Positions 1-5,196 are shown, counted from the first letter of the stretch. The stretch is 9,023 nucleotides of DNA from an uncultured Spirochaetales bacterium (GCA_934271365.1 CAKQRI010000052.1:1-9023), one strand, 5' to 3'. Translations and numbers: made by a program. The notes: generated from the sequence alone by a model not told the origin.

Positions 1-426
1 AACACCACAGAGCATCTTGTTCTTTGCACTTAAGATCATTGAAGCTGCTGCCTCAAGCTTTTTAACATCGAACAATCTGCTCAGTTGTTCTATGGAGGAA
101 AACGCATTGGTGATAACATTATCGATGATACCCTCAACGGTATCCATCGATCTGTTTTTATCAAAACTATTGATAGTTCCGATATTCACAGATTCTGTGC
201 AGTGATCTTTGACTATCAATAGTTTGAGTTCTTGGAACCCCGCAATACCCATTCTCTTACAGAAACGTGTAATCGTAGCTGGAGCTGTATTAATGTATGT
301 TGCATATTCTGTGATAGTGCGTGATAACACCGCTGTTGGATTGTTCAATATAGCATCTGCTACTACCCTTTCACGAGATGTACAGTTATCACGATTTTTA
401 AGAATATTTGCTAAGATTCCGTTCAT
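1..426 (-). CDS. MurR/RpiR-family transcriptional regulator (partial, C-terminus beyond left edge)
   Basis: Reading leftwards from the ATG at 424-426 gives 142 codons without a stop, running off the window. Residues about 15-75 match the HTH_6 domain of RpiR-family regulators: SRERVVADAILNNP, then ITEYA, then the recognition-helix region ATITRFCKRMG and GFQELKLL. From about residue 120 (DVKKLEAAASMILSAKNK) the start of a SIS sugar-phosphate-binding domain is visible; its ligand-binding part is missing. Such proteins are usually about 280 aa and control sugar, amino-sugar or sialic-acid genes through phosphosugar binding. The start is favoured because M1 lies where family members normally begin. 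There is no Shine-Dalgarno; a -10 hexamer lies 7 nt upstream. Target genes are unknown; a nagB-like gene is about 5 kb away, but no link is shown. Confidence 0.88.
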   Translation of the reverse strand, partial: MNGILANILKNRDNCTSRERVVADAILNNPTAVLSRTITEYATYINTAPATITRFCKRMGIAGFQELKLLIVKDHCTESVNIGTINSFDKNRSMDTVEGIIDNVITNAFSSIEQLSRLFDVKKLEAAASMILSAKNKMLCGV

Positions 427-432
427 ACTTAA

Positions 433-457
433 AACTATACGAACAGTTCATATAGCT
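433..457. promoter_or_regulatory. Operator-like palindrome over the RpiR promoter
   Basis: A 25-bp imperfect inverted repeat has 12-nt arms matching at 10 of 12 positions around one central base, with a perfect core GAACNGTTC. It covers the whole -10 and spacer of the regulator's promoter. RpiR-type proteins bind palindromic sites as dimers, so autoregulation is the natural inference. Confidence 0.6.
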
Positions 458-462
458 GTCAA
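434..462 (-). promoter_or_regulatory. Promoter of the RpiR-family gene
   Basis: On the minus strand TTGACA (457-462) is followed after exactly 17 nt by TATAGT (434-439), close to the sigma-70 consensus. Only 7 nt separate the -10 from the ATG, so transcription should begin at or within about 1 nt of the start codon. Confidence 0.75.
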
Positions 463-500
463 TGAAAATTTATTTTAATTTATTTTGAAAATGATTTTTA

Positions 501-797
501 TCATTCCACTCCCTTTTTCTTAGCCTGAATTTCCAGAAAAGTTAGCACTAAACAGTCACACCTGAATCTGTGTTCGAAAATAATTCGACCTGTTGCACGA
601 TTGAAGAACCTGTTCAGCATCTGAGCACTTTTTCTATAGCTAAGAGATGTCATTACATTACAGCATAGCTCAGTGAATGATAAAGAGTAGAGTCTTGCCT
701 TAACCTTAAGGCCCTTAACGGTACTATATGGAAAAGAGGAAGAGACTCTGCCGATTTCGGCTTCTATTTCTTTTTCGTAGTATTTGGAGCCCCCTTT
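501..797 (-). pseudogene. Transposase fragment, UPF0236/ISLre2-like N-terminal region, in -1 frame to the ORF upstream
   Basis: A 98-codon open frame has no start codon of its own. It begins just after a stop at 798-800 and ends with TGA at 501-503. Its residues YEKEIEAEIGRV, a Lys/Arg-rich KGLKVKARLY, LSFTELCC and MTSLSYRKSAQMLNRFF resemble the N-terminal part of UPF0236/ISLre2 (and the similar ISKra4) transposases, where a strand-forming segment precedes a conserved MSYRKAAELL-like helix. The catalytic DDE region is absent: the frame ends after about 28 more residues, so the element is truncated. It overlaps the 3' end of the 88-aa ORF in the -1 frame and could be its continuation by frameshift. 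Family assignment is from memory of motifs and only moderately sure. Confidence 0.55.
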
Positions 798-1030
798 TTA
801 CCACTCTTGGTGGCTTCTTCCAAATAGGCTTTCATTAATTCTTCTCCAACCGCATTTCTTGCTTTCAATGCAGGTCTTTCAACTTCATCAAAGGTCTTGA
901 GAAATGTGTCCATTGAGCTATAGTCCATATTATTGGGACTCGGAATCTCTGTCACAACTTCTCTTTCAACAACTGTTCCATCTTCATCTATGATTGTTGC
1001 AGTAAACTTGAGTTTAGCTTTCTTTTCCAT
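764..1030 (-). CDS. Small protein, probable first ORF of the transposase remnant
   Basis: An 88-aa product starts at ATG 1028-1030, with GGAG 10 nt upstream (1041-1044). Its start lies inside the 3' end of the 78-aa ORF, suggesting translational coupling. The middle (DTFLKTFDEVERPALKA, then GEELMKAYLEEA) looks like the helical N-terminal segment that precedes the strand region in UPF0236/ISLre2-type transposases. The tail is Lys-rich (KSGKKGAP, then KKK). The frame closes at TAG 764-766, while the -1 frame continues into the transposase-like sequence from 797. It is best read as the N-terminal piece of that transposase, made either as a separate ORF in a frameshifting element or left by a frameshift mutation. 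I do not recognise it as any independent family. Confidence 0.5.
   Translation of the reverse strand: MEKKAKLKFTATIIDEDGTVVEREVVTEIPSPNNMDYSSMDTFLKTFDEVERPALKARNAVGEELMKAYLEEATKSGKKGAPNTTKKK
791..797 (-). other. Possible -1 frameshift slippery heptamer
   Basis: In the frame of the 88-aa ORF the codons read AAA AAG GGG GCT. The heptamer A_AAG_GGG fits X_XXY_YYZ, and after a -1 slip both tRNAs could re-pair (AAG to AAA, GGG to GGG). The new frame then stays open for 98 codons with transposase-like sequence. A short hairpin with GCCGA/TCGGC arms follows about 30 nt downstream, further than typical stimulators. A simple indel in a decaying element would look the same. Confidence 0.35.
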
Positions 1031-1250
1031 CTTTCTTATTCTCCGTCTTATTTTTTTCTCTCTTCAGAACCAGTTCTGGCTCTTCCTTGCTGAATGCAGC
1101 CTTAAGATATGGAATGCGACTAGATGGCATAAATCCAAGATTAGCCTTCACTTTATGCATAGACTTGCCATTCTCCCATTTAGCTTCAACAAGAGAACAA
1201 TAATAGCCATCTTTTCCATTCTTATTATCTGGCACTACCTTAAGGAACAT
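1014..1250 (-). CDS. Small protein resembling the N-terminus of IS1634-type transposases
   Basis: A 78-aa product starts at ATG 1248-1250. The pattern MFLKVVPDNKNGKDGYY, then SLVEAKWENGK and VKANLGF, resembles the opening residues of IS1634/IS4-type transposases (a short beta-rich segment with LVES-RxxGKV-QRxIANLG). What follows (RIPYLKAAF, EPELVLKRE) ends in a Lys/Glu-rich tail, with no DDE domain. The stop overlaps the start of the 88-aa ORF by 17 nt. It has no Shine-Dalgarno; TATAGT lies 6 nt before the ATG. It may be the leading ORF of the same mobile element, a remnant, or a co-opted small gene. The family link is weak. Confidence 0.45.
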   Translation of the reverse strand: MFLKVVPDNKNGKDGYYCSLVEAKWENGKSMHKVKANLGFMPSSRIPYLKAAFSKEEPELVLKREKNKTENKKDGKES

Positions 1251-1256
1251 AGTTTA

Positions 1257-1265
1257 ACTATACCA
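1257..1265 (-). promoter_or_regulatory. Extended -10 promoter candidate before the 78-aa ORF
   Basis: The minus strand reads TGG-TATAGT, an extended -10 (TGN-TATAAT type), with 6 nt to the ATG at 1250. No good -35 is seen 17 nt upstream. If real, the transcript is leaderless. Confidence 0.4.
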
Positions 1266-1309
1266 TAAATAATAGAAAGAATATATGTAATATAATAGAT
1301 TATTAAATC

Positions 1310-1328
1310 AATAACTATACTAGTTATT
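1310..1328. repeat. Perfect 8-3-8 palindrome
   Basis: AATAACTA and TAGTTATT flank the three bases TAC. The composition and short spacer look like an operator rather than a terminator. It lies about 60 bp upstream of the 78-aa ORF start. The binding protein is unknown. Confidence 0.5.
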
Positions 1329-1352
1329 TCATCTAAATAGGAAACAGAAGGC

Positions 1353-1380
1353 TAAAATAAAACCACCTAAACGGTGGCTT
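1353..1380 (-). terminator. Terminator-like hairpin (minus strand)
   Basis: On the minus strand CCACC-GTTTA-GGTGG forms a 5-bp stem that extends by a G-U and two A-U pairs, followed by TTTTATTTTA. No gene directly upstream needs it, because the tRNA has its own terminator at 1489-1519. It may be a backup, or the remains of a lost gene. Confidence 0.5.
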
Positions 1381-1488
1381 AGATGAAAAACATAATGATT
1401 AGTAGGAAGTTTTAACCGCACAGGTCGGAAAATTTCCGTTTTTACCCTTATTTCAAGAACTGCTATTTTTACTTAATTCTTTATAGAC

Positions 1489-1519
1489 AAAAAAATAGCT
1501 AGCATCTTGTTGTGCTAGC
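1489..1519 (-). terminator. Rho-independent terminator of the tRNA-fMet transcript
   Basis: On the minus strand GCTAGCA and TGCTAGC form a perfect 7-bp stem around an 8-nt loop, followed by TA and seven T residues. It lies about 28 nt after the tRNA 3' end on the same strand. Confidence 0.85.
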
Positions 1520-1546
1520 CTTTGTATCATTTTCGTAAGCTTATTA

Positions 1547-1619
1547 TAGCAGGGGTAGGACTCGAACCTACGACCTCCGGGTTATGAGCCCGACGAGCTG
1601 CCAACTGCTCTACCCTACG
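1547..1619 (-). tRNA. Initiator tRNA-fMet (anticodon CAT)
   Basis: The minus strand folds into a complete 73-nt cloverleaf without encoded CCA. It has a D stem GAGC/GCTC, an anticodon stem ending in three G-C pairs (GGG/CCC) around a CTCATAA loop, and a T arm GTAGG-TTCGAGT-CCTAC. The three G-C pairs next to the anticodon loop and the unpaired first acceptor position are hallmarks of bacterial initiator tRNA and separate it from elongator tRNA-Met. The mismatch here is C1.U72 rather than the C1.A72 of E. coli; a T3.G70 wobble is also present. The discriminator base is A. The gene is monocistronic, with a consensus promoter upstream and a hairpin terminator downstream. The 3' CCA would have to be added by tRNA nucleotidyltransferase. 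Confidence 0.95.
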
Positions 1620-1633
1620 TCGATTGCATTATG

Positions 1634-1662
1634 AATATAGTCAATCTTTTTAATAGTGTCAA
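1634..1662 (-). promoter_or_regulatory. Promoter of the tRNA-fMet gene
   Basis: On the minus strand TTGACA (1657-1662), a 17-nt spacer and TATATT (1634-1639) precede the tRNA 5' end by 14 nt. It matches the RpiR promoter in -35 and spacing. Confidence 0.85.
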
Positions 1663-1742
1663 CAGCTTCTTCATAAAGTTTCTTATTTTTTCAAAATACA
1701 TTAGTTATTTATTTAAAAGATGCAGAAATACTAATTTTTTAT

Positions 1743-1750
1743 GATACTAT
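1743..1750 (+). promoter_or_regulatory. Extended -10 promoter candidate before the LUD-domain gene
   Basis: TGA-TACTAT reads as an extended -10, with 7 nt (TTTAAAT) to the ATG at 1758. No good -35 and no Shine-Dalgarno are visible, consistent with a leaderless transcript. Confidence 0.45.
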
Positions 1751-1757
1751 TTTAAAT

Positions 1758-2393
1758 ATGGATGCAAATAGCAAAAAAGCAATAAAAGCCAGAATCAAAA
1801 GAGTTCTTGAACGTCTTGAGAAGAATAATTTCTCTGCAGCTTTTGTTTATAATAAAGAAGAAGCTCTTAACTTAATAAAAAACATTGTAAAAGAAGGTTC
1901 TTATACAGCATCTGGGGGCTCAATGACTCTCAGTGAAACCGGTATAATGGATTATCTCTTAAGCTCTACTGATTATCACAAGGAATATAGAGATGCATAT
2001 AATGCAGAATTCTATCTTTCATCTGCGAATGCAATAACAGAACATGGAGAGATATATCAAGTAGATGGGACTTCAAATAGGATATCAGCTCTCACTTATG
2101 GTCCTGAGAATGTAATAATTGTTGCTGGAATAAACAAGGTTGTTCCTGATCTAAGAAGTGCTATCCAGCGGGTGAAAGTGCAGGCAGCACCACCTAATAC
2201 AATAAGGCTCTGTAAAGATACTCCATGTGCACATTCAGGTGAATGCATAGCACCTGTAATGGACGAAAGGCATTTAGGCGCACTCGGCTGTGACAGCAGC
2301 GAGAGGATATGCTGCAATACTCTTATCATGGGACCTCAGCGAATAAAAGGACGCGTTACAGTCATAATAATAGGCGAAGAATATGGTTACTGA
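1758..2393 (+). CDS. LUD-domain (LutC/YkgG-like, DUF162) protein
   Basis: The 211-aa protein shows the LUD fold signatures in order: SGGSMTLSETGI near residues 52-63, FYLSSANAITEHGEIYQVDG near 85-104, YGPENVIIVAGINKVVPDL near 114-132, and RVKVQAAPPNT near 138-148. A C-terminal cysteine cluster follows (C152, C157, C163, C178, C185, C186) and then KGRVTVIIIGEEYGY. LutC and relatives belong to L-lactate utilisation complexes, but LutA and LutB are absent here. Stand-alone LUD proteins of this type are common in anaerobes and poorly characterised, so lactate use should not be assumed. The Cys cluster is spaced unusually, with about 14 residues between GEC and the next Cys, where relatives tend to have only a few. 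The gene lacks a Shine-Dalgarno and overlaps the next gene by 11 nt, so the two are probably co-transcribed. Confidence 0.85.
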   Translation: MDANSKKAIKARIKRVLERLEKNNFSAAFVYNKEEALNLIKNIVKEGSYTASGGSMTLSETGIMDYLLSSTDYHKEYRDAYNAEFYLSSANAITEHGEIYQVDGTSNRISALTYGPENVIIVAGINKVVPDLRSAIQRVKVQAAPPNTIRLCKDTPCAHSGECIAPVMDERHLGALGCDSSERICCNTLIMGPQRIKGRVTVIIIGEEYGY

Positions 2394-3012
2394 TGAAATC
2401 TATGAACTATATATAGATGAGGAATACAGAGATTTTGCCTCAAGGCTATCACTTACAGACAGAATGCCTCGTTTAGGAATCAGGATTCCTGTTCTCAGGA
2501 AGCTTTCAAAAACGGTGAAATCTGATGAGATTGAAATCAGATATCATGAGGATGTAATACTTAAAGGCCTTGCAATAGGAGTAGAAAATAAGCCGTTTGA
2601 AGAGAAAGAAGCTGATATCGTAGAGCTTCTTCCATATCTCTCATCCTGGGACCAGACAGACATAATAGCAACCGCATTTAAATACAATAAGACGGATTGG
2701 GATGAGGAACATAGGTTCTTCTTCTCTCTTCTCAATGAAGAAGAAGTATATTCTAAACGACTAGGAATTGTCTGGATTCTTCAGAACAGAAAGCATCTCA
2801 ATGCAGAATCAACTATAAGAACACTGGCAAAATGCGATGATGAGAACGAGTATTATATCTCAATGGCTATTGCATGGGCATTCTCATTCTTCTATCTTGA
2901 TAATCCTGAAAACAAATCCTATATGAAGGAAGCTTCTGCTATCACACGGAAAAGAACCAAGCAGAAAATCAGGGATTCAAGAAGATACAAAGGTGAGTTT
3001 TTAGACCTATGA
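2383..3012 (+). CDS. AlkD-like DNA alkylation repair protein (HEAT-like repeats)
   Basis: The 209-aa sequence fits the AlkC/AlkD superfamily of HEAT-like-repeat DNA glycosylases, which remove cationic alkylated bases such as 3-methyl- and 7-methyl-purines. Visible family marks are RMPRLGIRIPVLRKL near residues 27-41, YHEDVILKGLAIG near 54-66, YLSSWDQTD near 85-93 (the W and D of this segment correspond to the active-site region of AlkD), KRLGIVWIL near 125-133, and YYISMAIAWAFS near 157-168. The end has the usual basic KTKQKIRDSRRYKG-like segment. The ATG overlaps the LUD gene's end by 11 nt and is preceded by GGCGAAGA, a usable Shine-Dalgarno. The length is somewhat below typical AlkD (about 230 aa). 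Some family members lack glycosylase activity, so the activity is inferred. Confidence 0.85.
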   Translation: MVTDEIYELYIDEEYRDFASRLSLTDRMPRLGIRIPVLRKLSKTVKSDEIEIRYHEDVILKGLAIGVENKPFEEKEADIVELLPYLSSWDQTDIIATAFKYNKTDWDEEHRFFFSLLNEEEVYSKRLGIVWILQNRKHLNAESTIRTLAKCDDENEYYISMAIAWAFSFFYLDNPENKSYMKEASAITRKRTKQKIRDSRRYKGEFLDL

Positions 3013-3018
3013 ACCATA

Positions 3019-3047
3019 TTGCTTTAAGATGACACTTTGAATAATAT
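3019..3047 (+). promoter_or_regulatory. Promoter candidate for lrgA
   Basis: TTGCTT (3019-3024), a 17-nt spacer and TAATAT (3042-3047) end 7 nt before the ATG at 3055. There is no Shine-Dalgarno, so the transcript would be leaderless. The promoter gives the lrgAB pair its own start separate from the LUD-alkD pair. Confidence 0.5.
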
Positions 3048-3054
3048 TGTCATC
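3028..3054. promoter_or_regulatory. Inverted repeat abutting the lrgA start codon
   Basis: Perfect 7-bp arms GATGACA (3028-3034) and TGTCATC (3048-3054) enclose 13 nt that contain the -10. The second arm touches the ATG. The position suits a repressor or activator site; LrgAB genes elsewhere are controlled by LytTR or LysR-type regulators, but none lies nearby. Confidence 0.5.
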
Positions 3055-3420
3055 ATGAAAATCTATAAAGAACTTGCTATCCTTTTTCTGATAGCACTTA
3101 TTGGAGAGGCAATATCCTATGCCCTTCCATTCTCTTTCCCTGGTACAATCATAGCACTTATAGTTCTTCTGCTGCTTCTATCACTGAAAGTAATAAAGGA
3201 AGACCAGATAAAACAGAGTGGGGATTTCCTTCTCAGCAACATGGCAGTATTCTTTGTCCCTGCAACAGTGGGACTCATAGAGCATCTTGAAATACTGAAG
3301 AGCACGTGGTGGAAGATTCTGGTTGTATCATTCATCTCATTTATCCTTGTATTCATAACATCTGGGTATACAGTACTCCTTGTGCAGAAGCTTCAGAAGA
3401 GGAGGCAGAAAAATGTATGA
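3055..3420 (+). CDS. lrgA: LrgA/CidA-family (holin-like) membrane protein
   Basis: The 121-aa protein has four hydrophobic segments. It carries the family motifs FPGTIIALIVLLLLLSLKVIK after the first helix and LLSNMAVFFVPATVGLIEH in the middle, and ends in a basic tail. LrgA/CidA proteins are small inner-membrane proteins acting with LrgB/CidB; they were linked to control of murein hydrolases and cell death, and more recently to export or uptake of small metabolites such as pyruvate. I chose ATG 3055 over an upstream TTG at 3037 because the promoter -10 at 3042-3047 would lie inside the longer version. It overlaps lrgB by 8 nt, the usual tight coupling of this pair. Confidence 0.9.
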   Translation: MKIYKELAILFLIALIGEAISYALPFSFPGTIIALIVLLLLLSLKVIKEDQIKQSGDFLLSNMAVFFVPATVGLIEHLEILKSTWWKILVVSFISFILVFITSGYTVLLVQKLQKRRQKNV

Positions 3421-4093
3421 AGCAATAATCAACAATCCATTATTCTCACTTTCATTGATTCTATTCTCGTATTCATTTGGAACATTTCTGCAGAAGAAGA
3501 GCGGGAAGTCATGGCTGAATCCCCTTCTGATATCTGTAATACTGATAATAGCTATTATGCTTATATTCAACATCCCGCTATCCGCATTCAATAATGGCGG
3601 AGATATTGTCTCTATGTTCCTAGCTCCAATCACAGCACTGCTTGCCCTTTCTATTTATAGGCAAAGAGCGCTTGTGAAGAAGAATTTCATAGCAATTCTC
3701 TTAGGTACAACTGTCGGAGCTGCTGTATCTGTAATCTCCATATTAGTGCTATCAAATATTCTTGGTCTTGATGATAGGCTAACAGCCTCACTTGTGCCGA
3801 AATCCGTTACAACACCTATTGCACTTGCCATATCAGAATCTCTTGGAGGAATTCCTGGAATAACCGTATGTGCTCTTATACTCTCAGGCTTATTCGGCAA
3901 CATACTTGCACCAGTTCTCATAAAGCTTCTGAAGCTTGATGACCCTGTGGCTTCTGGAATAGCAATCGGAAGCTCTTCCCATGCACTAGGCACTGTAACA
4001 GCGCTGGAACTAGGAGAAGATATTGGAGCAATATCAGGAATAGCAATTCCATTTTCAGGAATACTCACAGTCCTGATCTCAATGCTTCTTTAA
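3413..4093 (+). CDS. lrgB: LrgB/CidB-family membrane protein
   Basis: The 226-aa polytopic protein has the usual length for LrgB/YohK. The diagnostic C-terminal half is intact: SLVPKSVTTPIALAISES near residues 127-143, GGIPGITVCALILSGLFGN near 145-163, APVLIKLL, and the SGIAIGSSSHALGTVTALE motif near 181-199, then GAISGIAIPFSGILT. It forms a membrane pair with LrgA encoded just upstream. The start at 3413 is fixed by a perfect AGGAGG 7 nt upstream; an in-frame TTG at 3380 would place that Shine-Dalgarno inside the coding region. A hairpin terminator follows the stop directly. Confidence 0.92.
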   Translation: MYEAIINNPLFSLSLILFSYSFGTFLQKKSGKSWLNPLLISVILIIAIMLIFNIPLSAFNNGGDIVSMFLAPITALLALSIYRQRALVKKNFIAILLGTTVGAAVSVISILVLSNILGLDDRLTASLVPKSVTTPIALAISESLGGIPGITVCALILSGLFGNILAPVLIKLLKLDDPVASGIAIGSSSHALGTVTALELGEDIGAISGIAIPFSGILTVLISMLL

Positions 4094-4135
4094 AAAAGGA
4101 AAGAGCTGCAGAAAACCAGCAGCTCTTTCAAATAT
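4092..4135. terminator. Bidirectional terminator between lrgB and the yitT-type gene
   Basis: AAAGAGCTGC (4100-4109) and GCAGCTCTTT (4119-4128) form a 10-bp stem, 11 with a flanking G-C pair, around a 9-nt loop. On the minus strand it is followed by CTTTTTT, a strong signal for the yitT-type gene. On the plus strand the tail is a weaker AT-rich run. Confidence 0.85.
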
Positions 4136-4147
4136 TTGTTTTATATT

Positions 4148-5053
4148 TTAGTTTTCTTCACTTGCTTTCTTCAGATTCCTGAACCCTCTGCCTAGCACGC
4201 AATATGCTTCATTTACAAACACAAAGGCTTTAGGATCTTCTTCATTTATTATTCTGACAAGCGCATTAAGCTGCTGATTAGGAACAACAACCATTAGGAT
4301 TATCCTCTCCTGAGCAGTATACATACCAGTTCCTTCTATGAGCGTTCCTGTATGATGCAGCTCAGCAATAACACGTCTGGAAATCTCTGCTGTATGATAA
4401 TCAGAGATTATGAAGACATTCTTTGCAAGATGATTTCCAAATCCTGTAAGAACATAATTCACCATCTGTGCAGATACAAACATTGCTATAATCGCAAAAA
4501 GCATCGGCTGGATTCCAATGAATACACCAGAGAGTGCTACAACCATGAAATTGAAGCAGAACTGGACAGTTCCTATACTCATTGGCGTATAGTGATTGAT
4601 TACCTGAGCAACAATATCAGTTCCTCCTGTATTGCACCCGCTTCTCATTGTTATTCCAATGCCAGAACCTAAGAGAATACCTCCGAAAATAGCAGAAAGA
4701 AGAACATTGATCGGTTCCGAGACATCAAGGAATCCCTGATAATTCGTCATATGTCCTAGAAATGATACCCAAGCTGAAAGCAATGTAGAACCAACAAGCG
4801 TCTTAATTCCATATTTAAAACCGAAAACATATATTCCAATCAGGATAAGAGGTACATTTATGCACATCATTGCAATACCCTGATCAAAGCCTGTCAGATA
4901 GAAGATGATGGAAGCAAGACCAGTAGAGCCTCCTGCAACAATCTTTGCCGGAGTATAGAACAAAGCGACACCGCAGGCTGCGATGAATGGACCTAATATG
5001 AGGTATACAAGATCTGATACCCGATGGAACAATAAAAGCGAAGAGCTCTTCAT
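4148..5053 (-). CDS. YitT-family membrane protein (DUF161 + DUF2179)
   Basis: The 301-aa protein has five or six hydrophobic segments in residues 12-205, with the family signatures FYTPAKIVAGGSTGLASI near 32-49, GILLGSGIGITMRSGCNTGGTDIVA near 125-149, and a GIQPMLFAIIAMFVS helix. A soluble DUF2179 domain follows at about 210-290, with GTLIEGTGMYT, the DPKAFVFVNEAYCVLGRGF ending and VFIIS. YitT proteins are widespread in Firmicutes and spirochaetes; their transport or signalling role is unsettled. The ATG at 5051-5053 has no Shine-Dalgarno, but a TATGAT hexamer lies 9 nt upstream under a palindrome. It diverges from the nagB-like gene and converges on lrgB across a shared terminator. Confidence 0.9.
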   Translation of the reverse strand: MKSSSLLLFHRVSDLVYLILGPFIAACGVALFYTPAKIVAGGSTGLASIIFYLTGFDQGIAMMCINVPLILIGIYVFGFKYGIKTLVGSTLLSAWVSFLGHMTNYQGFLDVSEPINVLLSAIFGGILLGSGIGITMRSGCNTGGTDIVAQVINHYTPMSIGTVQFCFNFMVVALSGVFIGIQPMLFAIIAMFVSAQMVNYVLTGFGNHLAKNVFIISDYHTAEISRRVIAELHHTGTLIEGTGMYTAQERIILMVVVPNQQLNALVRIINEEDPKAFVFVNEAYCVLGRGFRNLKKASEEN

Positions 5054-5062
5054 AGCAGAAAT

Positions 5063-5068
5063 ATCATA
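5063..5068 (-). promoter_or_regulatory. -10 candidate for the yitT-type gene
   Basis: TATGAT on the minus strand ends 9 nt before the ATG. No convincing -35 is seen. Any leader would be only 2-3 nt long. Confidence 0.4.
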
Positions 5069-5082
5069 GCTAATATAGCTAT
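5066..5082. promoter_or_regulatory. Operator-like palindrome over the yitT promoter
   Basis: ATAGCTA and TAGCTAT are perfect 7-bp arms around a 3-bp spacer and overlap the -10. The spacer length equals that of the palindrome at 1310-1328, although the arm sequences differ. Confidence 0.5.
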
Positions 5083-5167
5083 ACTTTTTCTATTAACAGA
5101 AATGTGTTTTTTTATAAAAATCATAAGATTTATCCACTTTCAACACATTAATATATAATTGATTTTC

Positions 5168-5176
5168 TGCTACAAT
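5168..5176 (+). promoter_or_regulatory. Extended -10 promoter candidate for the nagB-like gene
   Basis: TGC-TACAAT is an extended -10 ending 20 nt before the ATG at 5197. This leaves a short leader that contains the GGTGGGTGAG Shine-Dalgarno region. The -35 is poor. Confidence 0.5.
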
Positions 5177-5196
5177 CCAGCTTGGTGGGTGAGCAC

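Larger units (their letters stand above)
1251..1546. other. Gene-poor stretch between the IS-like remnant and the tRNA gene
   Basis: I see no convincing ORF here. It holds an extended -10 (1257-1265), a perfect 19-bp palindrome (1310-1328), a terminator-like hairpin reading on the minus strand (1353-1380), and the tRNA terminator (1489-1519). Positions 1425-1438 contain a near-palindrome around GGAAAATTTCC of unknown meaning. Confidence 0.6.

Noticed and set aside
17..478. Plus-strand open frames opposite the RpiR-type gene
   Set aside because: The minus-strand frame carries clear RpiR HTH motifs and a consensus promoter; the plus frames have no family features or ribosome site.
933..1268. 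Plus-strand 111-codon frame with hydrophobic stretches
   Set aside because: It is antisense to the two coupled minus-strand ORFs, which have a Shine-Dalgarno and transposase-like residues. Its hydrophobicity mirrors Lys/Glu-rich sequence on the other strand.
3655..4068. Minus-strand 137-codon frame inside lrgB
   Set aside because: lrgB on the plus strand has full family motifs and a perfect Shine-Dalgarno; the antisense frame has none.
4352..4672. Plus-strand frame inside the yitT-type gene
   Set aside because: It is antisense to a well-recognised DUF161/DUF2179 protein and has no supporting signal.
5182..5196. TTG at 5182 as the start of the nagB-like gene
   Set aside because: It would place the GGTGGGTGAG ribosome site within the coding region; ATG 5197 begins MRIVI as family members do.
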